A DNA stretch of 64,000 nt, taken from positions 1,587,978 through 1,651,977 of the forward strand of contig NZ_CH672413.1 of NCBI RefSeq assembly GCF_000152705.1, in the 5' to 3' direction. A model generated the notes under the pieces. It worked only from the letters and a program-made list of their open reading frames with translations. It made no database searches and had not been told where the DNA came from. Shown here in pieces: positions 16,861-26,000 of this stretch. This DNA is from Janibacter sp. HTCC2649 (GTDB taxonomy: Bacteria > Actinomycetota > Actinomycetes > Actinomycetales > Dermatophilaceae). A program made the translations under genes and the position numbers. Position 1 is the first letter of the stretch; each line of letters starts with the position of its first letter.

Positions 16861-18150
16861 TCAGGGCGGCTGCGAACCCCACGGCGTGAAGGTGAGCAGG
16901 ACGCAGGTCCACCACACCAGCCCGCCCACGATGGGCACCAGAAGGATCGCCACGCGTCGGCGCCAGTGCGTCACGATCTGCTCCCCCGATGACGTCCGCA
17001 TCGCCACGCTCGCGAGCAGCGCTGCGATGGGGAAGTCGAGCAGGAGGAAGCGCCACATGCTCGTGATCGGGCGGACGACCGCGAACAGGTAGAGGGGGTA
17101 GGCCACGGCCCAGGCGCGGACCTCCACCGGGATCCAGCGCCCGTGGCGCCCGAGGATGAGCGCGATGTAGGTGCCGCAGAGGGCCACCAGGACGCCGAGC
17201 CCGGCGACGCCGTGGGCATCCCACGCCCACTGCAGCCAGAGGACGAACGGTCCCGAGGCGGGCTTTTGCCCCCAGGCCTCCTGGACCTCGAAGAAGGCCA
17301 TGGGTATGCCGCTCACGACGCCGACGATCACCGGCCAGGCGATGCCCGACAGGCCCGTGACGACCAGCATGACCACGGCCGTCACGCGTTGCCCACGAAG
17401 CGGCGCGACGCCCGCAGCCCGGTCCTCGCGGATGCGCACGATGAGGTGGATCAACGCCGCGCAGCCCATGGCGGCAGCCACGCCACGCGTGAAGCCGAGC
17501 GGTACCGCGAGCGCTGCGACGGCGGCATACCGGCGTCTCATCAGATAGAGGAGGGAGGCCGCGACGAGAACGACCGCCAAGGGTTCGGTGTAGGCCTTGA
17601 GCATGACTCCGGTGGCCGGATAGAAGCACCACAGACAAGCGGCGACGAGGGCCAACCGCTCGCGGCCCGGCTGCGGTTCGGCGTGAAGCCCGTGGCGGAA
17701 GAGCGCCCAGACGAGCACTGCACCGAGACCACCGAGGACGATGTTGAGCCCCACCGCACCGACGGTGAACGGGATGCCGATCGCCATGAGCCCCTTCACG
17801 AGGAAGGGGAAGAGAGGGTAGAACGCCCAGGCGCTGTAGGTCAGCTTGCCCGTCGTCGGATCTGCTGGCAGCGGGACCGGATAGCCCTTGGTGGCAACGG
17901 TTTCGTACCACTCGCTGTCCCACAGGCCGAAGAGATCTCCGATGGTGGGGTCGAGATGTCCGACTCCTGCCGGGTTCTGGAACCACATCGCGGCCACCCA
18001 CATCGCGGCCAGGGCCACGAGCCGCGAGACGACGTAGACGAGGACGATCGAGCGGATCGGGTGGGCCAGGGCGAGCACCGTGAGGTTCGACCGGCCCGCC
18101 CCCGTGAGGAGAGAGCGCGACTCCGGCTGGGCCCGCGTGGCCGTGGTCAT
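16861..18150 (-). CDS. Polytopic mannosyltransferase-like membrane protein (PIG-V/GT-C type)
   Basis: 429 residues with about ten hydrophobic segments. The first extracytoplasmic loop has GLWDSEWYETVATKGYP, matching the WDxxWY...GYP pattern of PIG-V-like and related GT-C enzymes, and later SAWAFYPLFPFLVKG. GT-C enzymes use polyprenyl-phosphate sugars outside the membrane. Its start overlaps the preceding membrane glycosyltransferase by four bases, so it is the last gene of that operon. The sugar and acceptor are unknown; an actinobacterial lipoglycan is likely. Confidence 0.78.
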   Translation of the reverse strand: MTTATRAQPESRSLLTGAGRSNLTVLALAHPIRSIVLVYVVSRLVALAAMWVAAMWFQNPAGVGHLDPTIGDLFGLWDSEWYETVATKGYPVPLPADPTTGKLTYSAWAFYPLFPFLVKGLMAIGIPFTVGAVGLNIVLGGLGAVLVWALFRHGLHAEPQPGRERLALVAACLWCFYPATGVMLKAYTEPLAVVLVAASLLYLMRRRYAAVAALAVPLGFTRGVAAAMGCAALIHLIVRIREDRAAGVAPLRGQRVTAVVMLVVTGLSGIAWPVIVGVVSGIPMAFFEVQEAWGQKPASGPFVLWLQWAWDAHGVAGLGVLVALCGTYIALILGRHGRWIPVEVRAWAVAYPLYLFAVVRPITSMWRFLLLDFPIAALLASVAMRTSSGEQIVTHWRRRVAILLVPIVGGLVWWTCVLLTFTPWGSQPP

Positions 18151-20243
18151 GACGAGAGCTCCCGCACGTCCCAGACGAGCACGTCCTCGACCTGCTGCGG
18201 CTCACCGAGGACGGTGGCGAGCGAGTCGCGCAGCGCGACCGTCTGGTCCCGCATCGGCAGGACCACGGTGTCGGTGTGCCACGCGGCCAGATCCTGCGTG
18301 AACTGCAGACGCTGGGCCTCGGTCGCCGGCATGACGACGTTGGCCGCGTTGACGTCGTAGAGCCACAGCGAGAGGGGGCGACGCACAGCGCCGTACTGAC
18401 CCCCGCGGTCGGCCGTGCCGTTGGGCCCGACGAAGTAGCCCTCGACGATGGGGAAAGCCATGGTGTCGGCGGCGAGCTGCCAGTCGAAGGCGCGCGCATC
18501 GACGATGTCGGTCGGCGGGACGGCGAGGATCGAGCCGCCGTGGCTCCAGTCGCGCCAGGCACCGCCGGTGAAGAACGCCGGCACCGTGGGGCGAGGGTCG
18601 ACCTGGAGCGCGGTCGGCGCGACGGGGAGCAGGGCCACGACGGCCGCTGCTGTCACGATCCACCCGCCGACCCGGGGCTGCCACGTGGGGAGGTCGAGTT
18701 CGTCGGCGCCATCTGCGCTGAAGGGTGAAGCCTTCATCGCGGCGTCGATGCCGAGGGCGATGAGTCCGGCGAAGGCCGGGACGGCGATCATCGCGAAGCG
18801 TGTCGGCAGGACGTTCTCGAGGACGGGGAGCCCGTCGAACAACGACCACAGACTGGGTATGCCGGTGGGCTTGCCGTGCAGGAGCACCTCTTCTCCCAGC
18901 GAGAGCCAGGTGGCGAGGATGACCACCGCCGCGAGCGCCTGCACGACCGGACGACGGATGAGCGCGAGCGCGATGACGGCGGCGAGCAGCCAGAGGGGCA
19001 CGCCGAAGAAGGCGTTCTCCTCGGTGCGGTTCATCGACACGGCGGCCGAGGCCCAGGGGTCGGCGCCGATCGTGCGCGTTGCTCTGCCCCACAGTGCTGC
19101 AAGGTCGTTGCCGCCGGGTGGGTGGTAGATCGAGGTGTAGCTCTGCCGTCCGGAGAACTGCCACCACAGGGGAATGGCCACGAGGACGAGACAGAGGCCG
19201 GCGCCGATGCCCATGCCGGGGAGCACCCGGGTCAGGCGGAGCCGACGGTGGGCCAGGAGGACGAGACCGGCGATGAGCATGCCGATCGCCGCGAGCAGAA
19301 GCGGTTCCTCACCGATGAAGACCTGCCACGTCACGAGGAGTCCGAGCACCACGCCGTCACGGACGCGTCGGTTGCCGTCGGCCAACCGCAGGACCCGGTC
19401 AATGATCACCGGGATGAGGAACAGGGCGACGAAATTGGGATGCCCGTTGGCGTGCGACACCATCGCCGGGGCGAACCCGGCGAACCAGCCACCCACCCCA
19501 GCCGCAGTCCGACCGAGACCGCGCCGACGCAAGAACCAGAACCACGCCGCGGCCGTTCCCGCCAGTCCGAGGAGCTCGACGACGAAGAACGTGACGTGGG
19601 CGCTGGTGGCGAGCGTCAGGGGGGCGAGCGGGATGCCGAGTCCGGTGACGGCCGCATTGGCCATGAGGTTGACGCCGTCGGGGAAGTTCTGGCGGTCACT
19701 GAAGAGCGGGTTCGACAGGGTGGCCATGTTGTGCGCCGAGGCTCCGAAGTACCACTCGAAGGCCTGGTGGTCCTGCACCCCTTGGGACAGGTAGTACGTC
19801 GACGTGCGGCCGATGAGTCCGGAGAGGACGTGCAGCGCCGTGGCGAGATAGGCGGCGAGCACCGCGAGGTCGAGCCACCCCCACCCCACCCGCGTCGGCT
19901 CCTCGCTTGCGTCTGCGGATGTGGTCGCTCCCGCAGCCCAATCCGCAGACGCAGCGGCCGGGCTCGACGCTGGCGTTTCCCTTGCGTCTGCGGATGTGGT
20001 CGCCCTAGCAGCCCAATCCGCAGACGCAGCGGGGGCAGTGGCACGCAGGAGGCGGGAGTCGTTGAGGGCGATCTGGGCGTCGAGGTGATGGAGCACCTCG
20101 TGCACACGATCGGCGGGATAGCCGATGAGCTGCATTCTGAAGTCACTGTCGCCCCGGGTGCGGGCTTCCCGTCGGGAGAAGAACCACGCGAGGCCCAGTG
20201 AGCACAAGACCACGGGGAGGCTGAGGAGCAGGGACCACTTCAC
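18147..20243 (-). CDS. Large membrane protein, putative GT-C glycosyltransferase, with DivI1A-like N-terminus
   Basis: 698 residues. After a first membrane helix, residues 36-58 read FRMQLIGYPADRVHEVLHHL, a DivIVA/DivI1A-like motif. A low-complexity Ala/Ser/Asp linker (about 70-115) is encoded by two copies of a palindromic DNA element. About eleven membrane helices and a large C-terminal extracytoplasmic domain follow (SHANGHPNF, IGEEPLLLAA, NVLPTRFAMIA). The layout resembles GT-C/arabinosyltransferase-like proteins, but the catalytic residues are not certain. It overlaps the SRPBCC gene upstream and the mannosyltransferase downstream (ATGA both sides). Confidence 0.72.
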   Translation of the reverse strand: MKWSLLLSLPVVLCSLGLAWFFSRREARTRGDSDFRMQLIGYPADRVHEVLHHLDAQIALNDSRLLRATAPAASADWAARATTSADARETPASSPAAASADWAAGATTSADASEEPTRVGWGWLDLAVLAAYLATALHVLSGLIGRTSTYYLSQGVQDHQAFEWYFGASAHNMATLSNPLFSDRQNFPDGVNLMANAAVTGLGIPLAPLTLATSAHVTFFVVELLGLAGTAAAWFWFLRRRGLGRTAAGVGGWFAGFAPAMVSHANGHPNFVALFLIPVIIDRVLRLADGNRRVRDGVVLGLLVTWQVFIGEEPLLLAAIGMLIAGLVLLAHRRLRLTRVLPGMGIGAGLCLVLVAIPLWWQFSGRQSYTSIYHPPGGNDLAALWGRATRTIGADPWASAAVSMNRTEENAFFGVPLWLLAAVIALALIRRPVVQALAAVVILATWLSLGEEVLLHGKPTGIPSLWSLFDGLPVLENVLPTRFAMIAVPAFAGLIALGIDAAMKASPFSADGADELDLPTWQPRVGGWIVTAAAVVALLPVAPTALQVDPRPTVPAFFTGGAWRDWSHGGSILAVPPTDIVDARAFDWQLAADTMAFPIVEGYFVGPNGTADRGGQYGAVRRPLSLWLYDVNAANVVMPATEAQRLQFTQDLAAWHTDTVVLPMRDQTVALRDSLATVLGEPQQVEDVLVWDVRELSS
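19906..20032. repeat. Two copies of a 52-bp palindromic element inside a coding region
   Basis: Copies at 19906-19957 and 19981-20032 differ at three bases, all in the loop. Each has a perfect 13-bp stem (19908-19920 with 19941-19953; 19983-19995 with 20016-20028) and a 20-base loop. They are spaced 75 bases (25 codons) apart, so the reading frame of the membrane glycosyltransferase is kept. They encode the linker after its DivI1A-like motif. Confidence 0.85.
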
Positions 20244-20659
20244 GGGGACACCGCCGCGAAACGGTCGACGACCCGGCCGAAGAGCCGCGGGCCGAGGAGG
20301 TCCCCGACGGCGGTCGTGACCCGACGGACGCGGCCGGACCCGAGCCAGAGCTCTTCAGTCCACGTCACCCGGGACCCACCGGCATACGGAGTCACCTCCA
20401 TCTCGGCCCACCCGGAAAGGCGACCGGTCTTGCGAATTCGCCACTGCCGAGGGGGATCCCACTCCTCCACGACCATCGTGTCGTCGAAGTGGAACGGACC
20501 CAGGGCAGTGCGAACCATGAAGCCCCAGCCCACCGTGGGCGAGCCAGAGTCGGCGATCGTCGTCGTCAGCGGAACGGTGTCGGTGTGCTCGGCCAGTGCC
20601 GAGGCACGCAGCCACAGCTCAGCCGGCGTGAGCCGTGATTCACGCGTCAGGGTGAACAT
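20240..20659 (-). CDS. SRPBCC-family protein
   Basis: 139 residues from the ATG at 20659 (MFTLTRESRLTPAELWLRAS); an upstream open frame would overlap the preceding gene far more. The sequence follows the START-like order: strand, helix (PAELWLRASALAEHTDTVP), DDTMVVEEWDPPRQWRIRKTG (middle strands), RVTWTEELWLG and a long C-terminal helix. SRPBCC proteins bind hydrophobic ligands or catalyse cyclisation or dehydration. It overlaps the small DivI1A-like gene by 20 bases and the large membrane protein by four, so it belongs to that envelope operon. Ligand unknown. Confidence 0.75.
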   Translation of the reverse strand: MFTLTRESRLTPAELWLRASALAEHTDTVPLTTTIADSGSPTVGWGFMVRTALGPFHFDDTMVVEEWDPPRQWRIRKTGRLSGWAEMEVTPYAGGSRVTWTEELWLGSGRVRRVTTAVGDLLGPRLFGRVVDRFAAVSP

Positions 20660-20948
20660 GGTCGTCCCGCTCCCCAGAGGTGCGCTCGCCCAGGGCGCGG
20701 TCCTGTTCGGCGAGCCGGTCGCGGCGGGCATCGAGGGCGGCGTCCACCTCCGCAGGCGCGTAGCCGTAGAGCGTCGTTCCCAGGCTCAGTGCGTCGACAT
20801 CCCCCGACGTGACGGTTGGTGGGAGCTCGAGCGGAGGGGTGGTGGACGTGGGCTCCGCCAGGGCCTCCACGTTGAGCCGACCCGTCGCCAAGAGCACCGT
20901 GACCACGATGACGGCGACGGCGAGCACTGCGAGGGCAACCCATTCCAC
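20640..20948 (-). CDS. Small membrane protein with DivI1A-like motif
   Basis: 102 residues. An N-terminal helix (about 3-22, WVALAVLAVAVIVVTVLLAT) anchors it. The cytoplasmic part contains LGTTLYGYAPAEVDAALDAR near residues 56-75, very like the DivIVA N-terminal pattern (GY..xEVDxxLd) that binds curved membranes or polar partners. It is first in the operon with the SRPBCC protein and two membrane glycosyltransferases, one of which has a similar motif. A role in positioning the enzymes at poles or septa is an inference. Confidence 0.75.
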   Translation of the reverse strand: MEWVALAVLAVAVIVVTVLLATGRLNVEALAEPTSTTPPLELPPTVTSGDVDALSLGTTLYGYAPAEVDAALDARRDRLAEQDRALGERTSGERDDHVHPDA

Positions 20949-20983
20949 GTTCGCGATCCTAGGTGGAGCTCAGCCCTCGTTGC

Positions 20984-21814
20984 TCACTCGGCGTGGGTAC
21001 CGCTGCCCTTGGCAGCGTGAGACGCCCTGGCCCGGTCGGAGGTGACGATGGCGGCCACGGCCTCCTCGACGTCATCGGTCAGGGTGATGAGGGAGAGATC
21101 CTTGGCGCTGATCGTTCCCGCAGCGAGGGCCGAGGACTGGAGCCAGTCGAGCAGTCCCTGCCAGTAGGCCGTGCCCATGAGGATGATCGGGAACGACGTG
21201 ACCTTGCGCGTCTGGACGAGGGTGATCGCCTCGAAGAGCTCGTCGAGGGTGCCGAATCCGCCGGGCAGGACGATGAAGCCCTGCGAGTACTTGACGAACA
21301 TCGTCTTGCGGGCGAAGAAGTAGCGGAAGTTCACGCCGAGGTCGACGTACTGGTTAAGGCCAGTCTCAAAGGGCAGCTCGATGCCGAGGCCGACCGAGGT
21401 GCCACCCGCCTCGCAGGCTCCCTTGTTGGCAGCCTCCATGGCGCCGGGACCGCCACCGGTGATCACGGCATACCCGGCGTCGACGAGACTGGCGCCGACC
21501 CGCACACCCAGGTCGTAGGTCGGGTCGTCCTCCGTGGTGCGAGCCGAGCCGAAGACGCTCACGGCCGGGCCGAGCTCTGCGAGGGCGCCGAAGCCCTCGA
21601 CGAACTCGGACTGGATGCGCATGACGCGCCACGGATCCGTGTGGACCCAGTCGGCCGAGCCACGGCTGTCAAGGAGTCGCTGGTCGGTCGTCTCGTCGGG
21701 CACCTTGGAGCGGCGCATGACGACGGGGCCCTTGAAGTAGTCCTGCGTGGCATCCCAGGGCATGGGTCCGTCGGCCGAGGAGTCCGTCGGCGGGTCAGTC
21801 GCTGCGTCAGTCAC
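20984..21814 (-). CDS. LOG-family protein (TIGR00730, cytokinin riboside 5'-monophosphate phosphoribohydrolase-like)
   Basis: 276 residues, Rossmann-like. The diagnostic [13 protein letters not shown] motif is present, with [19 protein letters not shown] before it and [19 protein letters not shown] after. LOG proteins hydrolyse nucleoside monophosphates to base and ribose phosphate; many were once misnamed lysine decarboxylases. About 60 N-terminal residues precede the core and look disordered. The dapE gene follows on the same strand, as in mycobacteria where a LOG gene lies near dapE. Its physiological substrate is unknown. Confidence 0.88.
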   Translation of the reverse strand: MTDAATDPPTDSSADGPMPWDATQDYFKGPVVMRRSKVPDETTDQRLLDSRGSADWVHTDPWRVMRIQSEFVEGFGALAELGPAVSVFGSARTTEDDPTYDLGVRVGASLVDAGYAVITGGGPGAMEAANKGACEAGGTSVGLGIELPFETGLNQYVDLGVNFRYFFARKTMFVKYSQGFIVLPGGFGTLDELFEAITLVQTRKVTSFPIILMGTAYWQGLLDWLQSSALAAGTISAKDLSLITLTDDVEEAVAAIVTSDRARASHAAKGSGTHAE

Positions 21815-21832
21815 GAGATCAACCTAGGCGAG

Positions 21833-22915
21833 TCAGGCGAGCCACCGGAGCATGGCGGCCTCGGAGGACACGAGCTGTTCGATCGGGCAGCGCTCTTCGT
21901 CGTGGTGGGCGAGGTTGGGGTCGCCGGGGCCGAAGTTCACGGCCGGCACCCCCATGGCCTGGAAGCGGGCCACATCGGTCCACCCCTGCTTGGCAATGAC
22001 GTCGACACCGAGGGCCTCGACGAAGGCCCTGGCCGCGGGCAGGTCGAGCCCTGGTCGCGCTCCGCCGGCGTTGTCGGTGATCTCGAAAGTGAGGCCGTCG
22101 AAGACCTCGTGCATGTGCGCGACCGCCTGCTCCTCGCTGGTGTCCGGCGCGTAGCGGTAGTTCACGCTCACCGTGCAGCGGTCGGGAATGACGTTGCCGG
22201 CGATGCCGCCGGAGATGTTCACGGCGTTGAGGGCCTCGCGGTACTCAAGGCCGTCGACCATCACGGTTTTCGGCTCGTATGCCGTGAGCCGGGTGAGAAT
22301 CTCGGCTGCGTCGTGGATGGCGTTGTGACCGTTCCACGGCCGGGCCGAGTGGGCGGCCGCGCCCTTGGTGGTGAGGTCGATGCGGAGCGTGCCCTTGCAG
22401 CCACCTTCGACGATCGCGCCGGTCGGCTCGAGGAGCACCGCGAAGTCGGCATCCTCGATGAGGTCGGGCCGTTGCTGCTGCACGTGGAGCAGCCCGTTGA
22501 ACTCGCTCTCGATCTCTTCGCCTTCATAGAAGACGTAGGTGACGTCGCGGCTCGGTGCGGGAACCGTTGCGGCGAGGCGCAACTGGACGGCGACCCCGCC
22601 CTTCATGTCGACGGTGCCACGACCCCAGAGGACCTCGCCCTCACCCTCGCCACCGGGCAGGCGCTTGGTCGGGAGGTTCTTCGGATCGGTCAGTGGCACG
22701 GTGTCGATGTGTCCCGCGAGCACGACTCGCTCGTCATGACCGAGCTCGGTGCGAGCGACGACAGTGTTGCCAATGCGCGTGATCGTGAGGTGCTCGAGAG
22801 GTCGCAGCGCCTCCTCGATCGCGTCGCAGACGGCGGCTTCGTCCAGGCTCACCGACTCGATGTCGCAGAGCGCAGCGGTGAGGGTGACTACATCGGCAGT
22901 GAGGTCGAGCGGCAT
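21833..22915 (-). CDS. dapE: Succinyl-diaminopimelate desuccinylase
   Basis: 360 residues, M20 metallopeptidase family. Metal-binding motifs are [32 protein letters not shown], and near the C-terminus [10 protein letters not shown]. It removes succinate from N-succinyl-L,L-diaminopimelate to give L,L-DAP for peptidoglycan and lysine. With dapD a few hundred bases away and dapC near 30 kb, the window holds three successive steps of the succinylase branch. The barstar-like gene lies upstream on the same strand, 36 bases away. Confidence 0.92.
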   Translation of the reverse strand: MPLDLTADVVTLTAALCDIESVSLDEAAVCDAIEEALRPLEHLTITRIGNTVVARTELGHDERVVLAGHIDTVPLTDPKNLPTKRLPGGEGEGEVLWGRGTVDMKGGVAVQLRLAATVPAPSRDVTYVFYEGEEIESEFNGLLHVQQQRPDLIEDADFAVLLEPTGAIVEGGCKGTLRIDLTTKGAAAHSARPWNGHNAIHDAAEILTRLTAYEPKTVMVDGLEYREALNAVNISGGIAGNVIPDRCTVSVNYRYAPDTSEEQAVAHMHEVFDGLTFEITDNAGGARPGLDLPAARAFVEALGVDVIAKQGWTDVARFQAMGVPAVNFGPGDPNLAHHDEERCPIEQLVSSEAAMLRWLA

Positions 22916-22951
22916 ACGCAGACCCTACCGACGGCGTATTCGCCATGCTCG

Positions 22952-23416
22952 TCAGGTGGGCCGGTCGAAGTCGTCCCCGTCACCAACGACGAACAGGTCC
23001 ATCGTGATCTCTGCCGTGTTGCGCGGGTTGAGGGTCGGCATGTCACCGACCTTGCACTCCAGCAGGCCCCACACCATCTCGGCGGTGCTGGCCGGTGCCG
23101 CTGCCGCGGCGATGTCGAGATCGCGCCAGATCACTGCGAGGCGTATGCCGTCGTGCTGGGTCACCCAGTGCCCGAACGCATCGTTGAACGCATCCCAGTT
23201 GGGCCCGGCCCAAGCGGCGAGGTCGAAGACCTCGTGGAGGTGCGCATGGGCGCTGGCCCTGGTCGTCATGCGAGAACCTTCGAGGATGACGCGTTCGTAG
23301 TCCCACCGGTGGAGGAACGCATCGAGCTCCTCCTGCCCGTCGACGTGGATGCGCCACAGCGGACCCGAAGTCAGCCATGGCAGCTCGGAGCGGATCGGCG
23401 GTCGCGGGAAGGGCAT
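22952..23416 (-). CDS. Barstar-like protein
   Basis: 154 residues. The core [22 protein letters not shown] fits the barstar pattern (helix, then GxNWDAxxDxL; quoted in two parts here as [12 protein letters not shown] and [10 protein letters not shown]). [18 protein letters not shown] precedes it and [12 protein letters not shown] follows, as in the family fold. Barstar inhibits the ribonuclease barnase in Bacillus, but many actinobacterial relatives stand alone. No ribonuclease gene is visible nearby. It is longer than classical barstar (about 90 residues) at both ends. Confidence 0.72.
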   Translation of the reverse strand: MPFPRPPIRSELPWLTSGPLWRIHVDGQEELDAFLHRWDYERVILEGSRMTTRASAHAHLHEVFDLAAWAGPNWDAFNDAFGHWVTQHDGIRLAVIWRDLDIAAAAAPASTAEMVWGLLECKVGDMPTLNPRNTAEITMDLFVVGDGDDFDRPT

Positions 23417-23452
23417 GATCGGAGCCTAGAGTCGGGCTCTAGGCTTGGCGTC

Positions 23453-24376
23453 ATGACCGCGCGCACCGCACACGGCTTCGGCCTCCTCACCCTCCATGGC
23501 GACAGCGTCCTCGACGCCTGGTTCCCGGCACCCGCCCTGGGCGACGCCGGCGACGCCCAGGAGCCGAGCGAGCTGACCGCCCTGGCCGGGTCGGACGATG
23601 TCCGCGGAGTGACCCGTGAGGTGCGCCTCGTCGAGATTGACCTCGACGCCGCTCCGGCGGACACGGCCGATGGGTGGTTGCGTCTTCACCTGCTGTCCCA
23701 CCGTCTCGCGGCGCCCAACTCGATCAACCTCGACGGCCTGTTCGGCGCGCTCACCAACGTCGTGTGGACCAGCCAGGGGCCGTGTGCCGTCGAAGGCTTC
23801 GAAATGACCCGCGCGGCGATGCGCGCACGCGGTCCCGTGCAGGTCTTCGGCATCGACAAGTTCCCGCGCATGACCGACTACGTCGTGCCCTCCGGTGTGC
23901 GCATCGCCGACGCCGACCGGGTGCGCCTGGGCGCGCACCTCGCCAGCGGCACGACCGTCATGCACGAGGGCTTCGTCAACTTCAACGCGGGCACGCTCGG
24001 CACCTCGATGGTCGAGGGGCGCATCTCGCAGGGCGTGGTCGTCGGCGACGGATCCGACATCGGTGGTGGCGCTTCGACGATGGGCACGCTCTCCGGAGGA
24101 GGCACCGAGCGCGTGTCGATCGGCCAGCGCTGCCTGCTCGGTGCGGAGTCGGGCCTGGGCATCGCACTGGGTGACGACTGCGTCATCGAGGCCGGGCTCT
24201 ACGTCACCGCGGGCACCAAGGTGACGATCCCGGACGGTTCGGTCACCAAGGCCAGCGAGCTCTCCGGCCAGTCCAACCTGCTGTTCCTGCGCAACTCGGT
24301 GACCGGCACCGTGGAGGCTCGCCCCCGCGACGGCCACGGCATCGTCCTCAACTCCGCACTCCACGCCAACGACTGA
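23453..24376 (+). CDS. dapD: Tetrahydrodipicolinate N-succinyltransferase
   Basis: 307 residues of the actinobacterial DapD type. The left-handed beta-helix has hexapeptide repeats such as [32 protein letters not shown] and [16 protein letters not shown]. The conserved FNAGTLG and [14 protein letters not shown] loops are present. It transfers succinyl from succinyl-CoA to tetrahydrodipicolinate, the step before DapC. A much longer open frame runs upstream but only sequence from [12 protein letters not shown] fits the family. The stop overlaps the next start (TGATG). It is divergent from the barstar-like/dapE strand. Confidence 0.93.
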   Translation: MTARTAHGFGLLTLHGDSVLDAWFPAPALGDAGDAQEPSELTALAGSDDVRGVTREVRLVEIDLDAAPADTADGWLRLHLLSHRLAAPNSINLDGLFGALTNVVWTSQGPCAVEGFEMTRAAMRARGPVQVFGIDKFPRMTDYVVPSGVRIADADRVRLGAHLASGTTVMHEGFVNFNAGTLGTSMVEGRISQGVVVGDGSDIGGGASTMGTLSGGGTERVSIGQRCLLGAESGLGIALGDDCVIEAGLYVTAGTKVTIPDGSVTKASELSGQSNLLFLRNSVTGTVEARPRDGHGIVLNSALHAND

Positions 24377-25257
24377 TGCGTTCGACCCGCGGCCGAGTCA
24401 CCCTCGCCGAGGAGCAGCCCCGTCGCGGCCCTCGGTGGATCGCGCGCGTCCTCATCCTCTCCTTCGTCGCCCTTGTCGGACTGGGAGCCTGGTTCGGTGG
24501 GCGAGGCCTGTTCCAGAGCGTCCTCGGCCCCCGCTGCCAGGCGACCGCCGGCGGCAACTCGGTCGACTTCGACCCCGAGCAGATGAGCAACGCCGCCACC
24601 ATCACCGCGATTGCCCTCCACCGGGGCCTTCCCGCCCGCGCCGCGACCATCGCACTGGCGACGGCGATCCAGGAGTCCAAGCTGCGCAACATCCGCTACG
24701 GCGACCGCGACTCGGTGGGCCTGTTCCAGCAGCGCCCGTCCCAGGGCTGGGGCACGGTCGAGGAGATCCTCGACCCCGAGTACACGACCAACAAGTTCTA
24801 CGACGCCCTCGTCAAGATCAAGAACTGGGACAGCGACACCATCACCGTCGTCGCCCAGAAGGTCCAACGCAGTGCCTACCCCGAGGCCTACGCCGACCAC
24901 GAGCAGGAGGGTCGCATCCTTGCCTCCGCGTTGGCCGGCCATTCCCCCCGCGGCGTCGCCTGCCGCCTCGACGACCCCGAAGGTGAAGCCGATGTCGCCC
25001 TCGTGGGGCGGCTGCTCGACAACGAGTACGACCTGAAGTCCACGGCCAGCGAAGGCACCCTGACCGTCAAGGCCCCCAGCGACCAGATCGCGTGGTCCAT
25101 TGCGTCGTGGTCGGCCGCCAAGGCCGTGGACACGGGCATCACCGGTGTCACCATCGGCGACCGTCGCTGGACCCGCGGTCGGGACTCCGACGCCTGGGAG
25201 TGGAAGCCCACCGACTCCCCCGCCCCCTCCCGTCAGGTCATCCTTCACCTCAGTTAA
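24376..25257 (+). CDS. Membrane-anchored lysozyme-like (transglycosylase-fold) protein
   Basis: 293 residues. One membrane helix (about 24-44, RVLILSFVALVGLGAWFGG) with basic flank puts the rest outside. The external domain carries ATAIQESKLRNIRYGDRDSV (with candidate catalytic Glu), then GLFQQRPSQGWGT and DPEYTTNKFYDAL, the order seen in goose-lysozyme/Slt-type folds. Databases sometimes label such proteins heavy-metal transporter, which the sequence does not support. Coupling to dapD by a one-base overlap ties it to cell-wall synthesis. Enzyme activity is inferred only. Confidence 0.72.
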   Translation: MRSTRGRVTLAEEQPRRGPRWIARVLILSFVALVGLGAWFGGRGLFQSVLGPRCQATAGGNSVDFDPEQMSNAATITAIALHRGLPARAATIALATAIQESKLRNIRYGDRDSVGLFQQRPSQGWGTVEEILDPEYTTNKFYDALVKIKNWDSDTITVVAQKVQRSAYPEAYADHEQEGRILASALAGHSPRGVACRLDDPEGEADVALVGRLLDNEYDLKSTASEGTLTVKAPSDQIAWSIASWSAAKAVDTGITGVTIGDRRWTRGRDSDAWEWKPTDSPAPSRQVILHLS

Positions 25258-25383
25258 TGCTGGCTGGCTCACGCGCGCGCATGCCGTGCGCTCGCCTTGG
25301 GTCGCGTGTCATAACCGGTGCGCCGCAATCCCATCCGCGCTGCGCGCGTAGAAACGCACTTCACGCTCCCCGGCGCATGGGAG

Positions 25384-25418
25384 TTGCACTTTCGACGACA
25401 CGAGTGCAAACTTGCACT
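25384..25418 (+). promoter_or_regulatory. Operator/promoter region of the TetR gene
   Basis: TTGCACT (25384-25390), then the palindrome AGTGCAA-AC-TTGCACT (25403-25418), directly before the ATG. The first TTGCAC could serve as a -35 box with CAAACT 17 bases later as a weak -10 box. The start codon follows the palindrome with no room for a Shine-Dalgarno, so the message is probably leaderless. Autorepression is likely. Confidence 0.6.
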
Positions 25419-26000
25419 ATGGCCTCAGGAAGTGCAGTTTCGCGTCGGGAGCAGACGGCTCGCCGGATCTCTCGGTGCGCGCAGGATCTGGCCATCGAGC
25501 ACGGCTTCGAAGGGTTCACGCTCGAGGAACTCGCCGAGAAGGTCGGGGTGTCGCGGCGGACGTTGTTCAACTACTTCCCCGGCAAGGAAGCTGCCGTTCT
25601 CGACAGCCCCGACTGCATCAGGCCAGATGACCTTGCGGTGTTCGTGGCCGGAGGGCCGGAAGGGCACTTGCTGCGGGACCTCGGCCATCTGGTGGTCAAC
25701 ATCTACACCCGCCAGGAGCCGACGAAGGCTGACTGGCACCGCGTCCACGCGCTGTTCGAGCGCAACCCGCGGCTCATCTCCGTCGCCAAGGAACGCTTCG
25801 AGGTGATGGTCACCGAGGTCCGCCAAGCGACCGAGGAACGCGAAGGTCTGCCACAGGGGAATCGGCGCGCTCGCATCGCGGTCGCGCTCATTGCGGGCAT
25901 CTTTCAGGACACGTTGCAGTCGTTCCTCACGGACGACGACGGCGACTTCCCCACCGACTTCATGGCTGGTGTCGACGAAGCCACCCGCCTTCTCGCCTGA
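25419..26000 (+). CDS. TetR-family transcriptional regulator
   Basis: 193 residues from the ATG at 25419. The N-terminal helix-turn-helix is typical: FEGFTLEELAEKVGVSRRTLFNYFPGKEAAV (about residues 32-62, quoted in part). The C-terminal ligand domain ends DFMAGVDEATRLLA. It lies 92 bases before an MMPL exporter on the same strand and carries palindromic half-sites at its own start. It most likely represses itself and the exporter until an exported compound binds. The ligand is unknown. Confidence 0.88.
   Translation: MASGSAVSRREQTARRISRCAQDLAIEHGFEGFTLEELAEKVGVSRRTLFNYFPGKEAAVLDSPDCIRPDDLAVFVAGGPEGHLLRDLGHLVVNIYTRQEPTKADWHRVHALFERNPRLISVAKERFEVMVTEVRQATEEREGLPQGNRRARIAVALIAGIFQDTLQSFLTDDDGDFPTDFMAGVDEATRLLA

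Noticed and set aside
19906-20032. Two repeats considered as a CRISPR remnant
   Set aside because: Only two copies, strongly palindromic, 23-base gap, inside a translated frame; no cas genes.
20963-24376. Open frame of 1137 codons on the plus strand
   Set aside because: Only the last 307 codons (dapD) have family motifs; the rest is antisense to LOG, dapE and the barstar-like gene, an effect of high GC.
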